In this document: piece by piece, positions 16,766 to 25,534 of the stretch | Layout: the number at the start of each line of letters is the position of its first letter | How positions within the stretch are numbered: position 1 is the first letter of the stretch | From: Saprospiraceae bacterium | GTDB taxonomy: Bacteria; Bacteroidota; Bacteroidia; Chitinophagales; Saprospiraceae | Direction of reading: 5' to 3' | Assembly (NCBI GenBank): GCA_016719855.1 | Contig: JADJYH010000031.1 | Coordinates: 38,560-102,559, forward strand | DNA length: 64,000 nucleotides | Translations under genes and position numbers: made by a program | Notes under the pieces: model-generated | What the model saw: only the letters and a program-made list of their open reading frames with translations | Told to the model about the DNA's origin: nothing | The model's database searches: none

Positions 16766-18321
16766 CAGCAACCAATAACGGATTCCAGAGATTTCAAGGG
16801 CAATAATAGGGGCAATTTCACATCGCCATCCTTTATTTTTCGTGCTTTTTTGTGTTGCAAATAAAGGTTGTCCGAAAACCCAATGGGCAACTTTAAAAGT
16901 TCAAGTTTTGCTAATTGTCCAATCGCCAAGGCTTGTTTATAATAAGGGTTTTTCGAAAGCTCATTTTCAACTTGGATGGTCAAACTGGCAGCTTCCAATT
17001 CCTCGTTTGACTCAACGATGAGCAGGTATTTTGCCGAATGCACCATTTGCACTGGATACAAAAATGCCGAATTTATGGGGCATTGCGCCACCAATTTTGC
17101 TAAGATGCTATTTACTGTCACCTCGCTTATCTTCTCCCCAATCATGTCCGAAACACCAGAACCTCGGCCCATAAATTCCAAACAGGGAACAGATTCAACG
17201 TAACCCGTGCACCGCACCAAATCCTTGGTGCAATAACGGTAAAGCCCCCCGCCCGTGGTCAATATTACCTCATAAATGGCGTCACTTTCAAGCTCATGGG
17301 CTCTGCATATTTTCCCAGTTTCTGGGAGCCTAAATTCATAAAATTGGGAGGTATATGCCAATATATGTTTATCGAAACCAAGCGGTATAGTCACCACTCC
17401 TTCAGTGGATAAAAGCCCTTTGCCTTGTAGTGGAACGTCACCAAGTATTGCTTTCAGTTTGGGCAACCAGATGGCAGCTTGGGCTTGCGTCCAGCAGCTC
17501 ACCAAAGCCAGCTTGGTGAACAAACGTTGCCAACTTGACCCGTTGCCCACAAGCCATTTTACCTCGTTTTTGCGATTGTTGGAAATCAGGCTGGTTTGCA
17601 ATATTTCCTCCAGGTTTGCCCGCAAAAAAGCGTCAAGGTTCAACAAGAAATTGGGGCTCCAAACGGAGACGAACGACAAATCTGTGCGGGAAAGCAGGTG
17701 TCGCCAAGTCTGTAAATAAAACTGGTGGGCGTCCAGGATACTGCCCAAATTTGATGGCACTGCGAACAGTTGCTTCAGAAAAAAAGCAGTCAATGCGTTG
17801 AAATAGTCCGTGTCAGAACTGATGCCCACTGGAATGCCTGCCGTTGTGGTTTCCTTGTCCTTTAAAGCGGGTGAAAGCGACCAATACGATGGGCCATTAA
17901 ACGCCGCCGGGCATTGACGGTAAACATCGTTCATCCATACGGCCACGGCGGCCTGGAATTCTCGTTTTAACTGGGCATTATAGGGAATCCATTTGGCGTT
18001 GGAAGTGCTGCCGGAAGTGGTTTCAAAGAAAAGCGGTTTTCCTTTAAATAATACATTGCCTTGGCCATTGGCCATTTTATCAATATATGGCTGTACTAAT
18101 GAAAAATCATCAACAATCGGAACGAAATCTACATAATCACGGTAGGTTTTTAGCTTTGAAAAATGGTATTCCCGTCCATATTCAGTGTCCGAATTTAGCT
18201 TTAAATAATTGGCCAATATTTGCTCCTGCACAGTGGTTGCAGTATGCAGGTTTTTCTGAAAATAAGCATATTGCCCGGCCTGCGACCAAAGCCAAATCCG
18301 ATTAAATAGCCGAGCTTTCAA
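16765..18321 (-). CDS. GH3 family acyl-acid ligase (auxin-responsive promoter family)
   Basis: GH3 enzymes adenylate a carboxylic acid and usually join it to an amino acid. The ATP-binding signature FETTSGSTSNAKWIPYN is near residue 105-120, and further family features are YWSLSPA, the nucleotide-contacting LLSTEGVVTIPLG, YEVILTTGGGLYRYCTKDLV and FMGRGSGVSDMIGEKISE. At 518 residues it has the bacterial length. The start is TTG at 18321, overlapping the preceding gene by 20 bases, because the N-terminus KARLFNRIWLWSQA fits the family and no ATG is near. Bacterial GH3 substrates are mostly unknown. The neighbouring GNAT and Rieske genes suggest a pathway acting on an oxidised acyl acid; that is inference. 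Confidence 0.9.
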   Translation of the reverse strand: MKARLFNRIWLWSQAGQYAYFQKNLHTATTVQEQILANYLKLNSDTEYGREYHFSKLKTYRDYVDFVPIVDDFSLVQPYIDKMANGQGNVLFKGKPLFFETTSGSTSNAKWIPYNAQLKREFQAAVAVWMNDVYRQCPAAFNGPSYWSLSPALKDKETTTAGIPVGISSDTDYFNALTAFFLKQLFAVPSNLGSILDAHQFYLQTWRHLLSRTDLSFVSVWSPNFLLNLDAFLRANLEEILQTSLISNNRKNEVKWLVGNGSSWQRLFTKLALVSCWTQAQAAIWLPKLKAILGDVPLQGKGLLSTEGVVTIPLGFDKHILAYTSQFYEFRLPETGKICRAHELESDAIYEVILTTGGGLYRYCTKDLVRCTGYVESVPCLEFMGRGSGVSDMIGEKISEVTVNSILAKLVAQCPINSAFLYPVQMVHSAKYLLIVESNEELEAASLTIQVENELSKNPYYKQALAIGQLAKLELLKLPIGFSDNLYLQHKKARKIKDGDVKLPLLLPLKSLESVIGC

Positions 18322-19072
18322 GGTTTATCATTTTAGGGTTCAACGGGTGTTGCATGCCCGCTTCAATAAAGGATTTTGCAGAACGGTTGAAGTTCCCAGG
18401 GTACAACGGTGCCAAGCAAACCAGTTCCTCTCCCCGATAAAAACCCGGGTTTTTCTCCAAGAAAAAAGCCACATGCGGCTTGTTCTTCTTTTGGTAAGTG
18501 CCCTCCACCAGTTCCGGTTTTAGTTCGCCCATGCTTTCCTCAAATCGGATAATCCCTTCTGCTGGCAACCAATGCGCTGGGTACAATTTAGCGGAAACCT
18601 CTGCCACAATTTGCTTTAATTCATCATCTACTGCTGTGGGTTTTATGGAGGGAAAATAATCGGTAAAAAACAGCGGCAGGTACATATACGTCCGGTGCCC
18701 TTTTGACATCAAGTACCAATACCATTTCTTGTTCGAGTCCGTGGCGATGATTTGCCCGATGGTAAATCCCCAGCTTTGCATCATCACTTGGCTGCCCCAG
18801 AATAATGGAGATATAATCGTGTCTCCCGAAAAGACAATATGGTAATCTACGCCGCCTGACGATTTGGGGTTGACGACATAGGTGGTGAAGCCTTGCAACT
18901 CCTCATTTTTATCGAAGAACAACCCAGCTAACTGCTTGTTTTTCAGGTCTTTGTAGAAAATATTGGGGTTCATGTTGTCGTAATTCTCGGCCATTAACTG
19001 AAACATCCGTTCTCGGTGTGCAGCTCCAATTTCTTCGACTGGAAATAGTTTATGATGCAGGGTTGATTCCAT
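18302..19072 (-). CDS. Hypothetical GNAT-fold-like protein of the GH3 cluster
   Basis: The 256-residue protein is not confidently recognised. It begins MESTLHHKLFPVEEIGAAHR, and ELQGFTTYVVNPKSSGGVDY resembles the beta4 region of acetyltransferases, while FWGSQVMMQSWGFTIGQIIA lies where acetyl-CoA contacts would be. A canonical acetyl-CoA loop is not clear. The text YWYLMSKGHRTYMYLPLFFTDYFPS is a distinctive aromatic segment that could help a search. It ends 20 bases inside the GH3 gene and shares its strand, so the two are very likely co-transcribed. No signal peptide or membrane helix is seen. Confidence 0.6.
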   Translation of the reverse strand: MESTLHHKLFPVEEIGAAHRERMFQLMAENYDNMNPNIFYKDLKNKQLAGLFFDKNEELQGFTTYVVNPKSSGGVDYHIVFSGDTIISPLFWGSQVMMQSWGFTIGQIIATDSNKKWYWYLMSKGHRTYMYLPLFFTDYFPSIKPTAVDDELKQIVAEVSAKLYPAHWLPAEGIIRFEESMGELKPELVEGTYQKKNKPHVAFFLEKNPGFYRGEELVCLAPLYPGNFNRSAKSFIEAGMQHPLNPKMINLESSAI

Positions 19073-19100
19073 TTATTGTTTCAATTTCAAGCAGTTGGAA

Positions 19101-19195
19101 GGATTGGAAAGCCCGAGGAACGAGGGATTTCTAAGCCTATTCTTTCCACACCGCTCAGGCTTAGAAATCCCTCCTTTGGTCGGGCTTTCCAATCC
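19101..19195. repeat. GGAAAGCCC palindromic element, copy a
   Basis: The left arm 19101-19137 (GGATTGGAAAGCCCGAGG...) and right arm 19158-19195 (...GGTCGGGCTTTCCAATCC) are inverted copies with an asymmetric middle. Copy b at 41073-41167 is the same element in the opposite orientation. It lies between the Rieske gene and the rest of the cluster. Confidence 0.85.
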
Positions 19196-19199
19196 TTCA

Positions 19200-20217
19200 C
19201 TATATCCAAAATTCAATCTCCTTCACAATCGGTTTTGGCGCTGGGGTGCCATCATTTGCTTCCTCATGGTTGCGCAGCGATTCGATATACAAATGCATCG
19301 TATCGCTCTGCGTTGACTTATAATCCGTTTCGCCAAATTTGCGGATATTCTCGCCATGTACGTCCATTATCCACACATCCTGGTCAATCACCTTGCGGGT
19401 ATATGCGCCCAGTCCAAGCCTTGCAATGGGCGTCAGCCACCCGAATTTATAGGTAATTAACGTATAAACCTGTGCTGCAAATAATAAAACCCCGCTCCGT
19501 TTCTCCAAAAATATAATCCACACGGGTATTATTGGGCATATAAAAATTGTCGGTATGCACCATCGGCAAGCCCTTCGGGTTTACCAACCAACCCGAAAAA
19601 CCTATGGAATCATTCGGCTGGTCGTAGGTCACCAAAACGCTGTCGGAAGTACGTTCCACTTTGGCTTTTATGCAGATTTGTTTTTTATCCCGGAACCAGC
19701 CCTTGTGTACAAAAACCGTATGCGGCACGTCCATGAAATTCTCCACGAGGTCGGTGACATTATTGTTGAACTTCGTGACCATATAGTAGCTGCGCCAACC
19801 TTGTTCTTTCATCACAGGCATGTCGAACGGCTGGTTTGTCGGTGTTTTTTCCTTGCCCATCCAGACCCAAATGAGGCCGCCAGACTCCGTTACCGGAAAA
19901 TGTTCCACCCGTTTGTTGGGAATTCGCTCCACGTGCGGGCCTTCCGAAGGGATGTCCACGCACTGGCCGTTGGTGTCGTAAGTCCAGCCGTGGTAGGGAC
20001 AAACCAAGCAATCCTTGTGGATTTTCCCCTTGCTCAACGGGGCATTTCGGTGGTTGCAGCGGTCGAGTATGGCGGTCACCTGGCCATCCTTGCCCCGCCA
20101 GAACACAAGCGGTTTTTCAAAAATGGTGCGTGCAACGGGCTTGTCCGCAGGAAAGTCCTCGGAGAGGCCAGCAGCGTACCAGTAGTTGATTAAGTTGCCG
20201 GATAAATCATGCATCAT
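19200..20217 (-). CDS. Rieske [2Fe-2S] ring-hydroxylating oxygenase, one frameshift
   Basis: A single-component Rieske non-haem iron oxygenase alpha subunit of the phenylpropionate/vanillate/pheophorbide type. The Rieske ligands are Cys54-x-His56 (CNHRNAP) and Cys73-x2-His76 (CPYHGW). The mononuclear iron region is VENFMDVPHTVFVH, with the bridging Asp and two His. The first frame closes at 19447. A one-base shift near 19480-19520 continues into LITYKFGWLTPIARLG and DQDVWIMDVHGENIRK, where the third iron ligand (Asp) and the C-terminal helix are expected. The whole is about 335 residues. It heads or adjoins the GH3 cluster on the same strand, separated from it by a palindromic repeat. The substrate is unknown; a separate reductase is not in the window. 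Confidence 0.88.
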
Positions 20218-20233
20218 AATTGGTCATTATACG

Positions 20234-20317
20234 CTGTGCAAATAGGGGTTTGGGGGCGAAGCCCCCAAAAGTACCCTCCCCCGACGAGCCGCCGCAGGCG
20301 GCGAGGAGGGGCAAGCG
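20234..20317. repeat. GC-rich interspersed double hairpin, copy 2
   Basis: GTGCAAATAGGGGTTTGGGG begins the element. Hairpin one is TTGGGGGC-GAA-GCCCCCAA; hairpin two is CCCTCC...GCCGCAGGCGGC...GGAGGGG. It is shared with 4175-4270 and 60098-60160. It lies between the Rieske gene start and the end of the ASPIC gene. Confidence 0.85.
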
Positions 20318-20365
20318 TACTGGATTTAATGTCATTTTCACAAAACCTAATAGTGCGAAGTATAG

Positions 20366-23077
20366 TCATTGTAGGTTATTGGTCATTTGAGTTATTACAT
20401 GATATTTATTTAACAATAAACCCTTTATTACCTCCAGTTCCCCATTATGCCATTGTACCACTAATTCCAAATTTTCCACTTTCCCATTTCCAAATCCATA
20501 CAACAGCCGATTGTCACCCATAGCCATGAAACCATTGACCAAGCGCACTTCCCGATATTGCTCCTGTGGCTTTCCGTCAAGCGTATATTTCAACCAAACC
20601 TTCGTTCCGACGGTGTCCATATTTGTGTTTTTTCCATTGCCGATGAAAGATAAGCCCAACCACTGATGCCCCTTTATTTCATTTTCATATAAAAATGGCG
20701 CACCAAACTGGTGGGTGACTAAAATGTCCAAATCGCCATCGTTGTCAAAGTCGGCGAGTGCGACGCCACGGGTGTTGGCCTCATGCGTGAAGCCCAATTG
20801 CTCGGTGGCATCGGCGAAACCCTGGCCGTTGAGGTTCAGCGAAATCCGGTCTTTTTCGTTGGGATAAATATAGCAGCCACGGATGTCTGCCCATTTGTCG
20901 GCATAGCTGTGGATTTCGGGGCCAGTGCGGGCGATTTGGGCCTGATAATACCAGTAATCATGCGCCTTTTCGTGCTTTTTGTCCCAGGCGTCGTCCACCA
21001 TGCCGTTGGCTTGCATGACATCCTGCCAGCCGTTCAAATCGAGGTCGCCAGTGGCAGCGCCCCAGCCGAAACGGTTGGTATTCAACAGGTTGTAGCTATA
21101 CGCTTTTTCTTCAAAATCCACTTTTGAAGCGCCGTCCTTCGTCTCGTTCATCCAAAGCAGGCTGCCCTCGGCCTGCATGGCGTGGTGGACGTTGCTGATG
21201 TAGATGTCCTCCTTGCCGTTGCCGTCGAGGTCGGCCACGGAAGCATTCATGCCCTTGTAGGTATCGAGGCCGATGTCGCCGTAAAACTGGCCCACCTGCC
21301 GCTTGAATTGTTTTCCAGCCTCGTTCAAATAACAGTCGTCACGTCCAAAATCGTTGGCGATATAGACGTCCGTGAAGCCGTCATTATTTATGTCAAAAGT
21401 GCCGACGGCGAGGCTCCAGCGGGTTTCCGTTAAGCCCGATTTTATGATATTCATTGGGGTAAAAACGGAAGAATCCGCCGTGTTCAGCAGCATGTAATTT
21501 AACCCACCGTTGTTGGCGTTGTGCCAGCTTTCGTGCAGGAAATGGAACATGCGGCGGTCGCCCTCATACTGCGGTTGCGGCAGCTTGAAAATGTTGAGCG
21601 GCACGAGCGTATCGTGGTAGTCGGGCAGGTATTGATGCAGGGTATTGGTCAGCAGCATGTCGAGGCGGCCATCGTTGTTGAAGTCGAGGCTGTTTGCCGC
21701 CAGGCAGACGGTGTTGTTGCTGCGCAAAAACGGGACATCTACTTCCCTGAAAGTCAATGTTTTATCTGGCAAAATGCGGTTCTCGAACAAATGCGAGGTG
21801 CCGAACCCAAAGCCCACGAAAAGGTCCTTGTCGCCGTCATTGTCATAGTCGAGGAAATAGGCGAAGCCGGGAATGCCATGTGCCCTTGTTCAAATACAAT
21901 TTGCCCCGCCAGTCGAGACTTTTCAGGGGCTGTGTGAGGAAGAGGTCGGGAAGCCCGTCGAGGTCCACATCGGCGACGGCGGCGGCATCGCCCACGGAGA
22001 GCAGCCACTTGGCCACGTGCGCCACCCGTGGGTCGGTTTCGTTGAGGATGTTGCTGGGTGTGCCGCCGAGTCCACTCTCCGTTTCGGGTATTTGCCGAAG
22101 GCGAAAATCGGCTCCAGTGGGCAGTTTGCCATTCCGCCCGTTTGCCCTAAAACTCAATAAAACGGGGATGAACAGCACGGCCAGCAAGGCGTATTTGCGA
22201 AGCGCCTCCCCGTAATTTGGGAGCAGGGTGGCCGCTCCGTCGGTGCGCCATTTTTTACCCAAAAAATAAAGATAGCGCAGCGTGGCGACGGTTAGCCCCG
22301 CAAAAAAGAAGGTGTAGAGGCTGAACTTGATATGGAAAAGGAAGTCAAGCACGGCGATGGCGACACCGACCATGATTTGCTGCGAACGTTTGTCAGGGCT
22401 GGTAGCAGGGTCGGTTATCATGTAAAAAGTGAAAAGGTAAAACGCAGGCGAGGTGACTGCCCCCACGAACAGCGTTTGCCAAGGAATCACGTGCTCCATG
22501 ATGGTGGCCCGCACAGCGGTCAGCGCAACAAAACTGGCCAGAAAAGAGAGTATCAGCCAAGTCCGGTTGATTTTGAAAACGAAGAGCAACAGCGCCCCCG
22601 TGACCACAAAAAGCCCATGAACCAGGCGCTGCCAGCCGAGCCGTACCATTGGTAACTGGGCGCCAGCGTCACGTACTCGCCGCCAAGCAGGATGCAAAAA
22701 CAGATGGCAAACAGCGATGGATTGTAGAAATGGCGGCCATTCAGCGTGAAGATGTACTTGCTGGCGATGCAGACGAAAACGGGCAGCAACAGGTTCCAGA
22801 TGCCATAAGACCAATTGAGCAGGATGGCCAATGAACAGCAGGAAATCATGGCAGAAAGCGGGAAGACCCGACGGTTTTTGAGGAGGCCGTTGAGCAGCAT
22901 GTCCAGGCCGCAACCGATGGCGATGAGCAGGAACACGTGCAGGGGGCGGCGGCTAAACCCAAGTACGGTGATGCCCAACAACAAGTACGAGAACAGCAGG
23001 GCAAATGCTCGCCACCGCACATCGGAGAGTGGCGGTGGGGCGAAAGTGCCTGTCCAGTTTTTTATGTTGATGCTCAT
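20366..23077 (-). CDS. RnfD/NqrB-like membrane domain fused to VCBS repeats and ASPIC/UnbV domain, two frameshifts
   Basis: Three frames join into about 900 residues. The N-terminal part (about residues 20-270) is polytopic, with eight or so hydrophobic segments including LLFSYLLLGITVLGF, and the text LNGRHFYNPSLFAICFCILL resembles the NQR2/RnfD family, where an FNP-type motif is conserved. The first break, near 22600, is a T-run one base short. The second, near 21880, interrupts LYLNKGT / GIPGFAYFLDYDNDGDKDL. The C-terminal 600 residues carry FG-GAP/VCBS units (DVDLDGLPDLFL, DFNNDGRLDMLL, DINNDGFTDVYI, DLDGNGKEDIYI, DFDNDGDLDILV) and end with the ASPIC/UnbV pattern (GTKVWLKY ... REVRLVNGFMAMGDNRLLYGFG). 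The repeats should be on the outer face of the membrane. The following gene is translationally coupled to it. Confidence 0.75.
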
Positions 23078-23727
23078 CTGGGGAATTGAAAATTGAAAAT
23101 TGAGAATTGAAAATGCCCGTTACATATAATCCACAGCAACACTGCGGAATAAGCCAGGAAAAATACATTCAGCCACTTTGTCACCCGGTTGATACGGCGA
23201 AACTTGGCGTCTTCCTCGGAGGCGTACCAGATGGCTTCGTTGCCTTTGGTTAGGCTGCCGACGAGCTTGTAGAACGACCAGGCATAGTACGAATCCACGA
23301 GCAACATCATGCCCAACAGCCCATAAAATCCAAGCAACAAGCCTTCATCGGGGTGCAAGATAGTTAGTTCGTGCTTTCCTAGTCTTGAAAAAACACAGCC
23401 GCAAAGTATGGCAAATGTCATTAGGTTATAGCTGATTCCTATTGGGGGCGTCCATCTTTTAAGCCAAAACATGAGTACCGATTGCGCCACCAAACGGAAG
23501 TAAACAAGTATTATGAACACGGGCAGCACAGCATGGAAGCGGTTGCTTTCCTCGAAGCTGAAATAGCACCAAACCGTCAAAAAAAAATAGTGGAACAGGG
23601 CGTAAAACAGCCAAACGGCCTTGGGCTTGGAGATAGCACCTCCGAGGGTGGCACTGGCGTTTTGGCGGCGGTAGTACCAAGCGGCCAAGGCGATGGTGAG
23701 AAGGATGGAAAGGAGTAGAGTGGTCAT
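23074..23727 (-). CDS. Small polytopic membrane protein coupled to the RnfD-ASPIC gene
   Basis: I place the start at ATG 23727 (MTTLLLSILLTIALAAWYYRR), not at the upstream end of the frame, because this opens with a membrane segment and a -7 box (23740-23733) lies just before it. The roughly 217-residue product has about five hydrophobic segments (for example AVWLFYALFHYFFLTVWCYF) and no family I recognise. Its stop overlaps the ATG of the RnfD-ASPIC gene as ATGA, so the two should be made together and may form a complex. The last dozen residues, FQFSIFNFQF, are encoded by a GAAAATT-family array, so the C-terminus is repeat-derived. Confidence 0.65.
   Translation of the reverse strand: MTTLLLSILLTIALAAWYYRRQNASATLGGAISKPKAVWLFYALFHYFFLTVWCYFSFEESNRFHAVLPVFIILVYFRLVAQSVLMFWLKRWTPPIGISYNLMTFAILCGCVFSRLGKHELTILHPDEGLLLGFYGLLGMMLLVDSYYAWSFYKLVGSLTKGNEAIWYASEEDAKFRRINRVTKWLNVFFLAYSAVLLWIICNGHFQFSIFNFQFPR
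23080..23114. repeat. Heptamer array (GAAAATT family) forming a protein C-terminus
   Basis: Five units of GAAAATT/GAGAATT without an inverted partner. On the minus strand the array is open in every phase (NFQFSIF cycle), and it encodes the C-terminal tail of the 23074-23727 protein. Confidence 0.85.
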
Positions 23728-23732
23728 GCGAG

Positions 23733-23740
23733 CAAAGATA
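23733..23740 (-). promoter_or_regulatory. Candidate -7 box (TATCTTTG)
   Basis: A perfect TAnnTTTG on the minus strand only six bases before the chosen ATG at 23727, implying a very short or absent leader if used. Confidence 0.5.
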
Positions 23741-23987
23741 GGCCGTGTCGGGCCTTTAAGAGGTTGTTCCAATTGATAGACAATACGTTCGATGGTCGCT
23801 GAAGTCATAATTGCCCTCAAAAGGCAGCTTCTTCCCAATACTCCCCACCCCAATAAACAAAAAATCACCTGCCGGGTTATTCCAGTAACATCCGGCCTGC
23901 CTATCTTGGCGGCCAATTCGCTAGTTGGCAATCCACTTTTTCGAAAGCGCTTCACCAACTGGATTCACATAAAAAACACAACGAATC

Positions 23988-24604
23988 ATGGCATTTCAAC
24001 TTCCTGACCTCCCCTACGCATTTGATGCGCTCGAACCACACGTGGACGCCCGTACGATGGAAATCCACCACGGCAAGCACCATGCGGCCTACACCAACAA
24101 CCTCAATGCTGCCATCGCCGGCACGGCGCTCGAAGGCCAGACCATCGAGCAAATACTGGGCACGGTAAGCCAGGTTCCGGTAGTCATCCGCAACAACGGC
24201 GGTGGCTACTACAACCACAATCTTTCTGGGAAATCATGTCGCCCGACGGTGGCGGCGAGCCTACCGGTGCTTTGGCGGAGGCTATTAATCGTAACTTCGA
24301 TTCCTTCGAGGAGTTCAAAAAACAGTTCTCCGCAGCGGCAACCACCCGATTCGGTTCCGGCTGGGCTTGGCTCTGCACCGATGAGGGCGGCAAGCTCTTC
24401 ATCACTTCCACCGCAAACCAGGACAACCCACTGATGGACAATGCAGAGAAACCAGGCACTCCCATCCTCGGTCTTGACGTTTGGGAACATGCCTATTACC
24501 TGAACTACCAGAACCGCCGCCCTGATTATATTTCCGCCTTTTTCAACGTAATCAACTGGGAGGAGGTGAGCAAACGGTACCATGATGCCAACGCAGCTGA
24601 ATAA
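23988..24604 (+). CDS. Fe/Mn superoxide dismutase, one frameshift
   Basis: A SodA/SodB-type enzyme converting superoxide to peroxide and oxygen in the cytoplasm. The metal ligands are visible: first His in MEIHHGKHH, second His in GGGYYNHN, then Asp and His in [18 protein letters not shown]. The frame breaks near 24230 in CACAATCTTTCTGG. Adding one T restores the invariant NHNLFWEIMSP and continues in the frame ending at 24604, so this is almost certainly a homopolymer deletion in the read data. The joined length is about 206 residues, normal. Iron versus manganese use cannot be decided; the [18 protein letters not shown] context is found in both. A strong terminator follows. Confidence 0.93.
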
Positions 24605-24630
24605 ATTGAGAAAAATTCACAAATGCAAAA

Positions 24631-24660
24631 GCCCGGCGGGATGTTCCTGCCGGGCTTTTT
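24631..24660 (+). terminator. Rho-independent terminator after sod
   Basis: GCCCGGCGGG (24631-24640) pairs with CCTGCCGGGC (24646-24655), followed by a T-run; a preceding A-run makes it potentially bidirectional. The 120 bases after it, before the toxin gene end, show only AT-rich sequence. Confidence 0.9.
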
Positions 24661-24785
24661 TTGTTTTTCGGGTATTCAAGCCTTTTATCGTTTTATTATT
24701 TACCTGATATGGTAACAATGGTTCGTTCTGAATTTGATGGGTACGGCGGGCAAGGTGGAAGCGAAAAGGCCGGTGTGATGAATTT

Positions 24786-25115
24786 TTAAACAAGCGACCT
24801 GAATTTGGTTATAAATACCGCCTGATCCACAGCACTCAATTCGCCCAATTTGGCAATGATGTTTATTGCCTGGACTGTAACAATGCGGTCCACTTTGAGG
24901 ACTGAGGAAGTACGCAAGTTGTTCGAGGTATCCGGGAGCAATGGAATTTCATTGGCACTTAATATCGGTGGCATAACAGAACTAATTGCGCAAACTACGA
25001 CGTCATGGTAACCATCGGCGGTTTCACAAACTACGACGCTTGGGCGGACTTTTTTTGCCCCTGTATATTCGATGAAAGGAAATGGAATGAGAATTATATC
25101 GCCGGTTTTATACAT
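24786..25115 (-). CDS. MazF/PemK-type endoribonuclease toxin
   Basis: The 109-residue protein has the MazF/PemK SH3-like pattern: GDIILIPFPFIEYTGAKKVR, then PSVVVCETADGYHDVVVCAI and the C-terminal RTSSVLKVDRIVTVQAINI. By homology it cleaves single-stranded mRNA at short sequence motifs. The basic RP pair and the Ser/Thr-containing second strand expected for catalysis are present. It follows a 68-residue gene by nine bases on the same strand, the standard antitoxin-toxin order, so the pair is likely one autoregulated operon. Confidence 0.88.
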   Translation of the reverse strand: MYKTGDIILIPFPFIEYTGAKKVRPSVVVCETADGYHDVVVCAISSVMPPILSANEIPLLPDTSNNLRTSSVLKVDRIVTVQAINIIAKLGELSAVDQAVFITKFRSLV

Positions 25116-25124
25116 TGTCAGGCC

Positions 25125-25331
25125 TTATTTGATAGAAGAAAATCCTGATAAATGTCTTCTTCCGTTTTTTCCAGAAGCCGAACGCATCGGATTGGCTTGT
25201 GAAATAGCGAATTTCTTCCGCTTGGGTGAGTTCTTCCAAAAGGTGATGATGACCTTGTATTTCTTGCCTTTTGGGAGTTTTTCCAAAGGGATGAGTTTAT
25301 TGCCGTCGAAAATGCCTTGTATAGTTACCAC
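25125..25331 (-). CDS. Probable antitoxin of the MazF-type pair
   Basis: The 68-residue protein begins MVTIQGIFDGNKLIPLEKLP, the DUF104/AF2212-like or Phd-like beta opening often seen in small antitoxins of this kind, followed by KKYKVIITFWK and a disordered basic tail. It is directly upstream of the toxin, as expected for an antitoxin that neutralises the toxin and represses its own promoter. Assignment rests on position and the short IDGxxLIPLE-like motif. Confidence 0.75.
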   Translation of the reverse strand: MVTIQGIFDGNKLIPLEKLPKGKKYKVIITFWKNSPKRKKFAISQANPMRSASGKNGRRHLSGFSSIK

Positions 25332-25470
25332 TGGATTTTTGATTTTAAAAGTTGGTTCAAGAATACTTTAGCTTCTCTTTTTTATGCAAACTTAATCAAT
25401 TTTCAGGAACATGCGAGCCATCCTTTTTATTTGAAAAGCACTACCCCCAATGTGGAAATCCACCGACAGC

Positions 25471-25514
25471 GAAGCTCGGCTGGCACTCCTCTGGCAGCGC
25501 GCCAGTCGAGCTTC
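25471..25514. other. Stem-loop downstream of the CotH gene
   Basis: GAAGCTCGGCTGGC (25471-25484) pairs with GCCAGTCGAGCTTC (25501-25514) at 13 of 14 positions. It sits 20 bases beyond the CotH stop. It has no T-run, so it is a possible mRNA 3' structure and not a canonical terminator. Nothing else is visible between 25332 and 25534. Confidence 0.6.
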
Positions 25515-25534
25515 ATTTAAAGGTAAATAAGCAC

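Noticed and set aside
16765..18321. Auxin (IAA-amino acid) synthetase function for the GH3 gene
   Set aside because: GH3 in bacteria uses diverse or unknown acids; no auxin gene is nearby, so only the family-level call is kept.
23988..24604. Programmed ribosomal frameshifting as an explanation for the split superoxide dismutase and other split genes
   Set aside because: The breaks have no common slippery motif, occur in many unrelated families and mostly coincide with homopolymers; base-calling errors explain them better.
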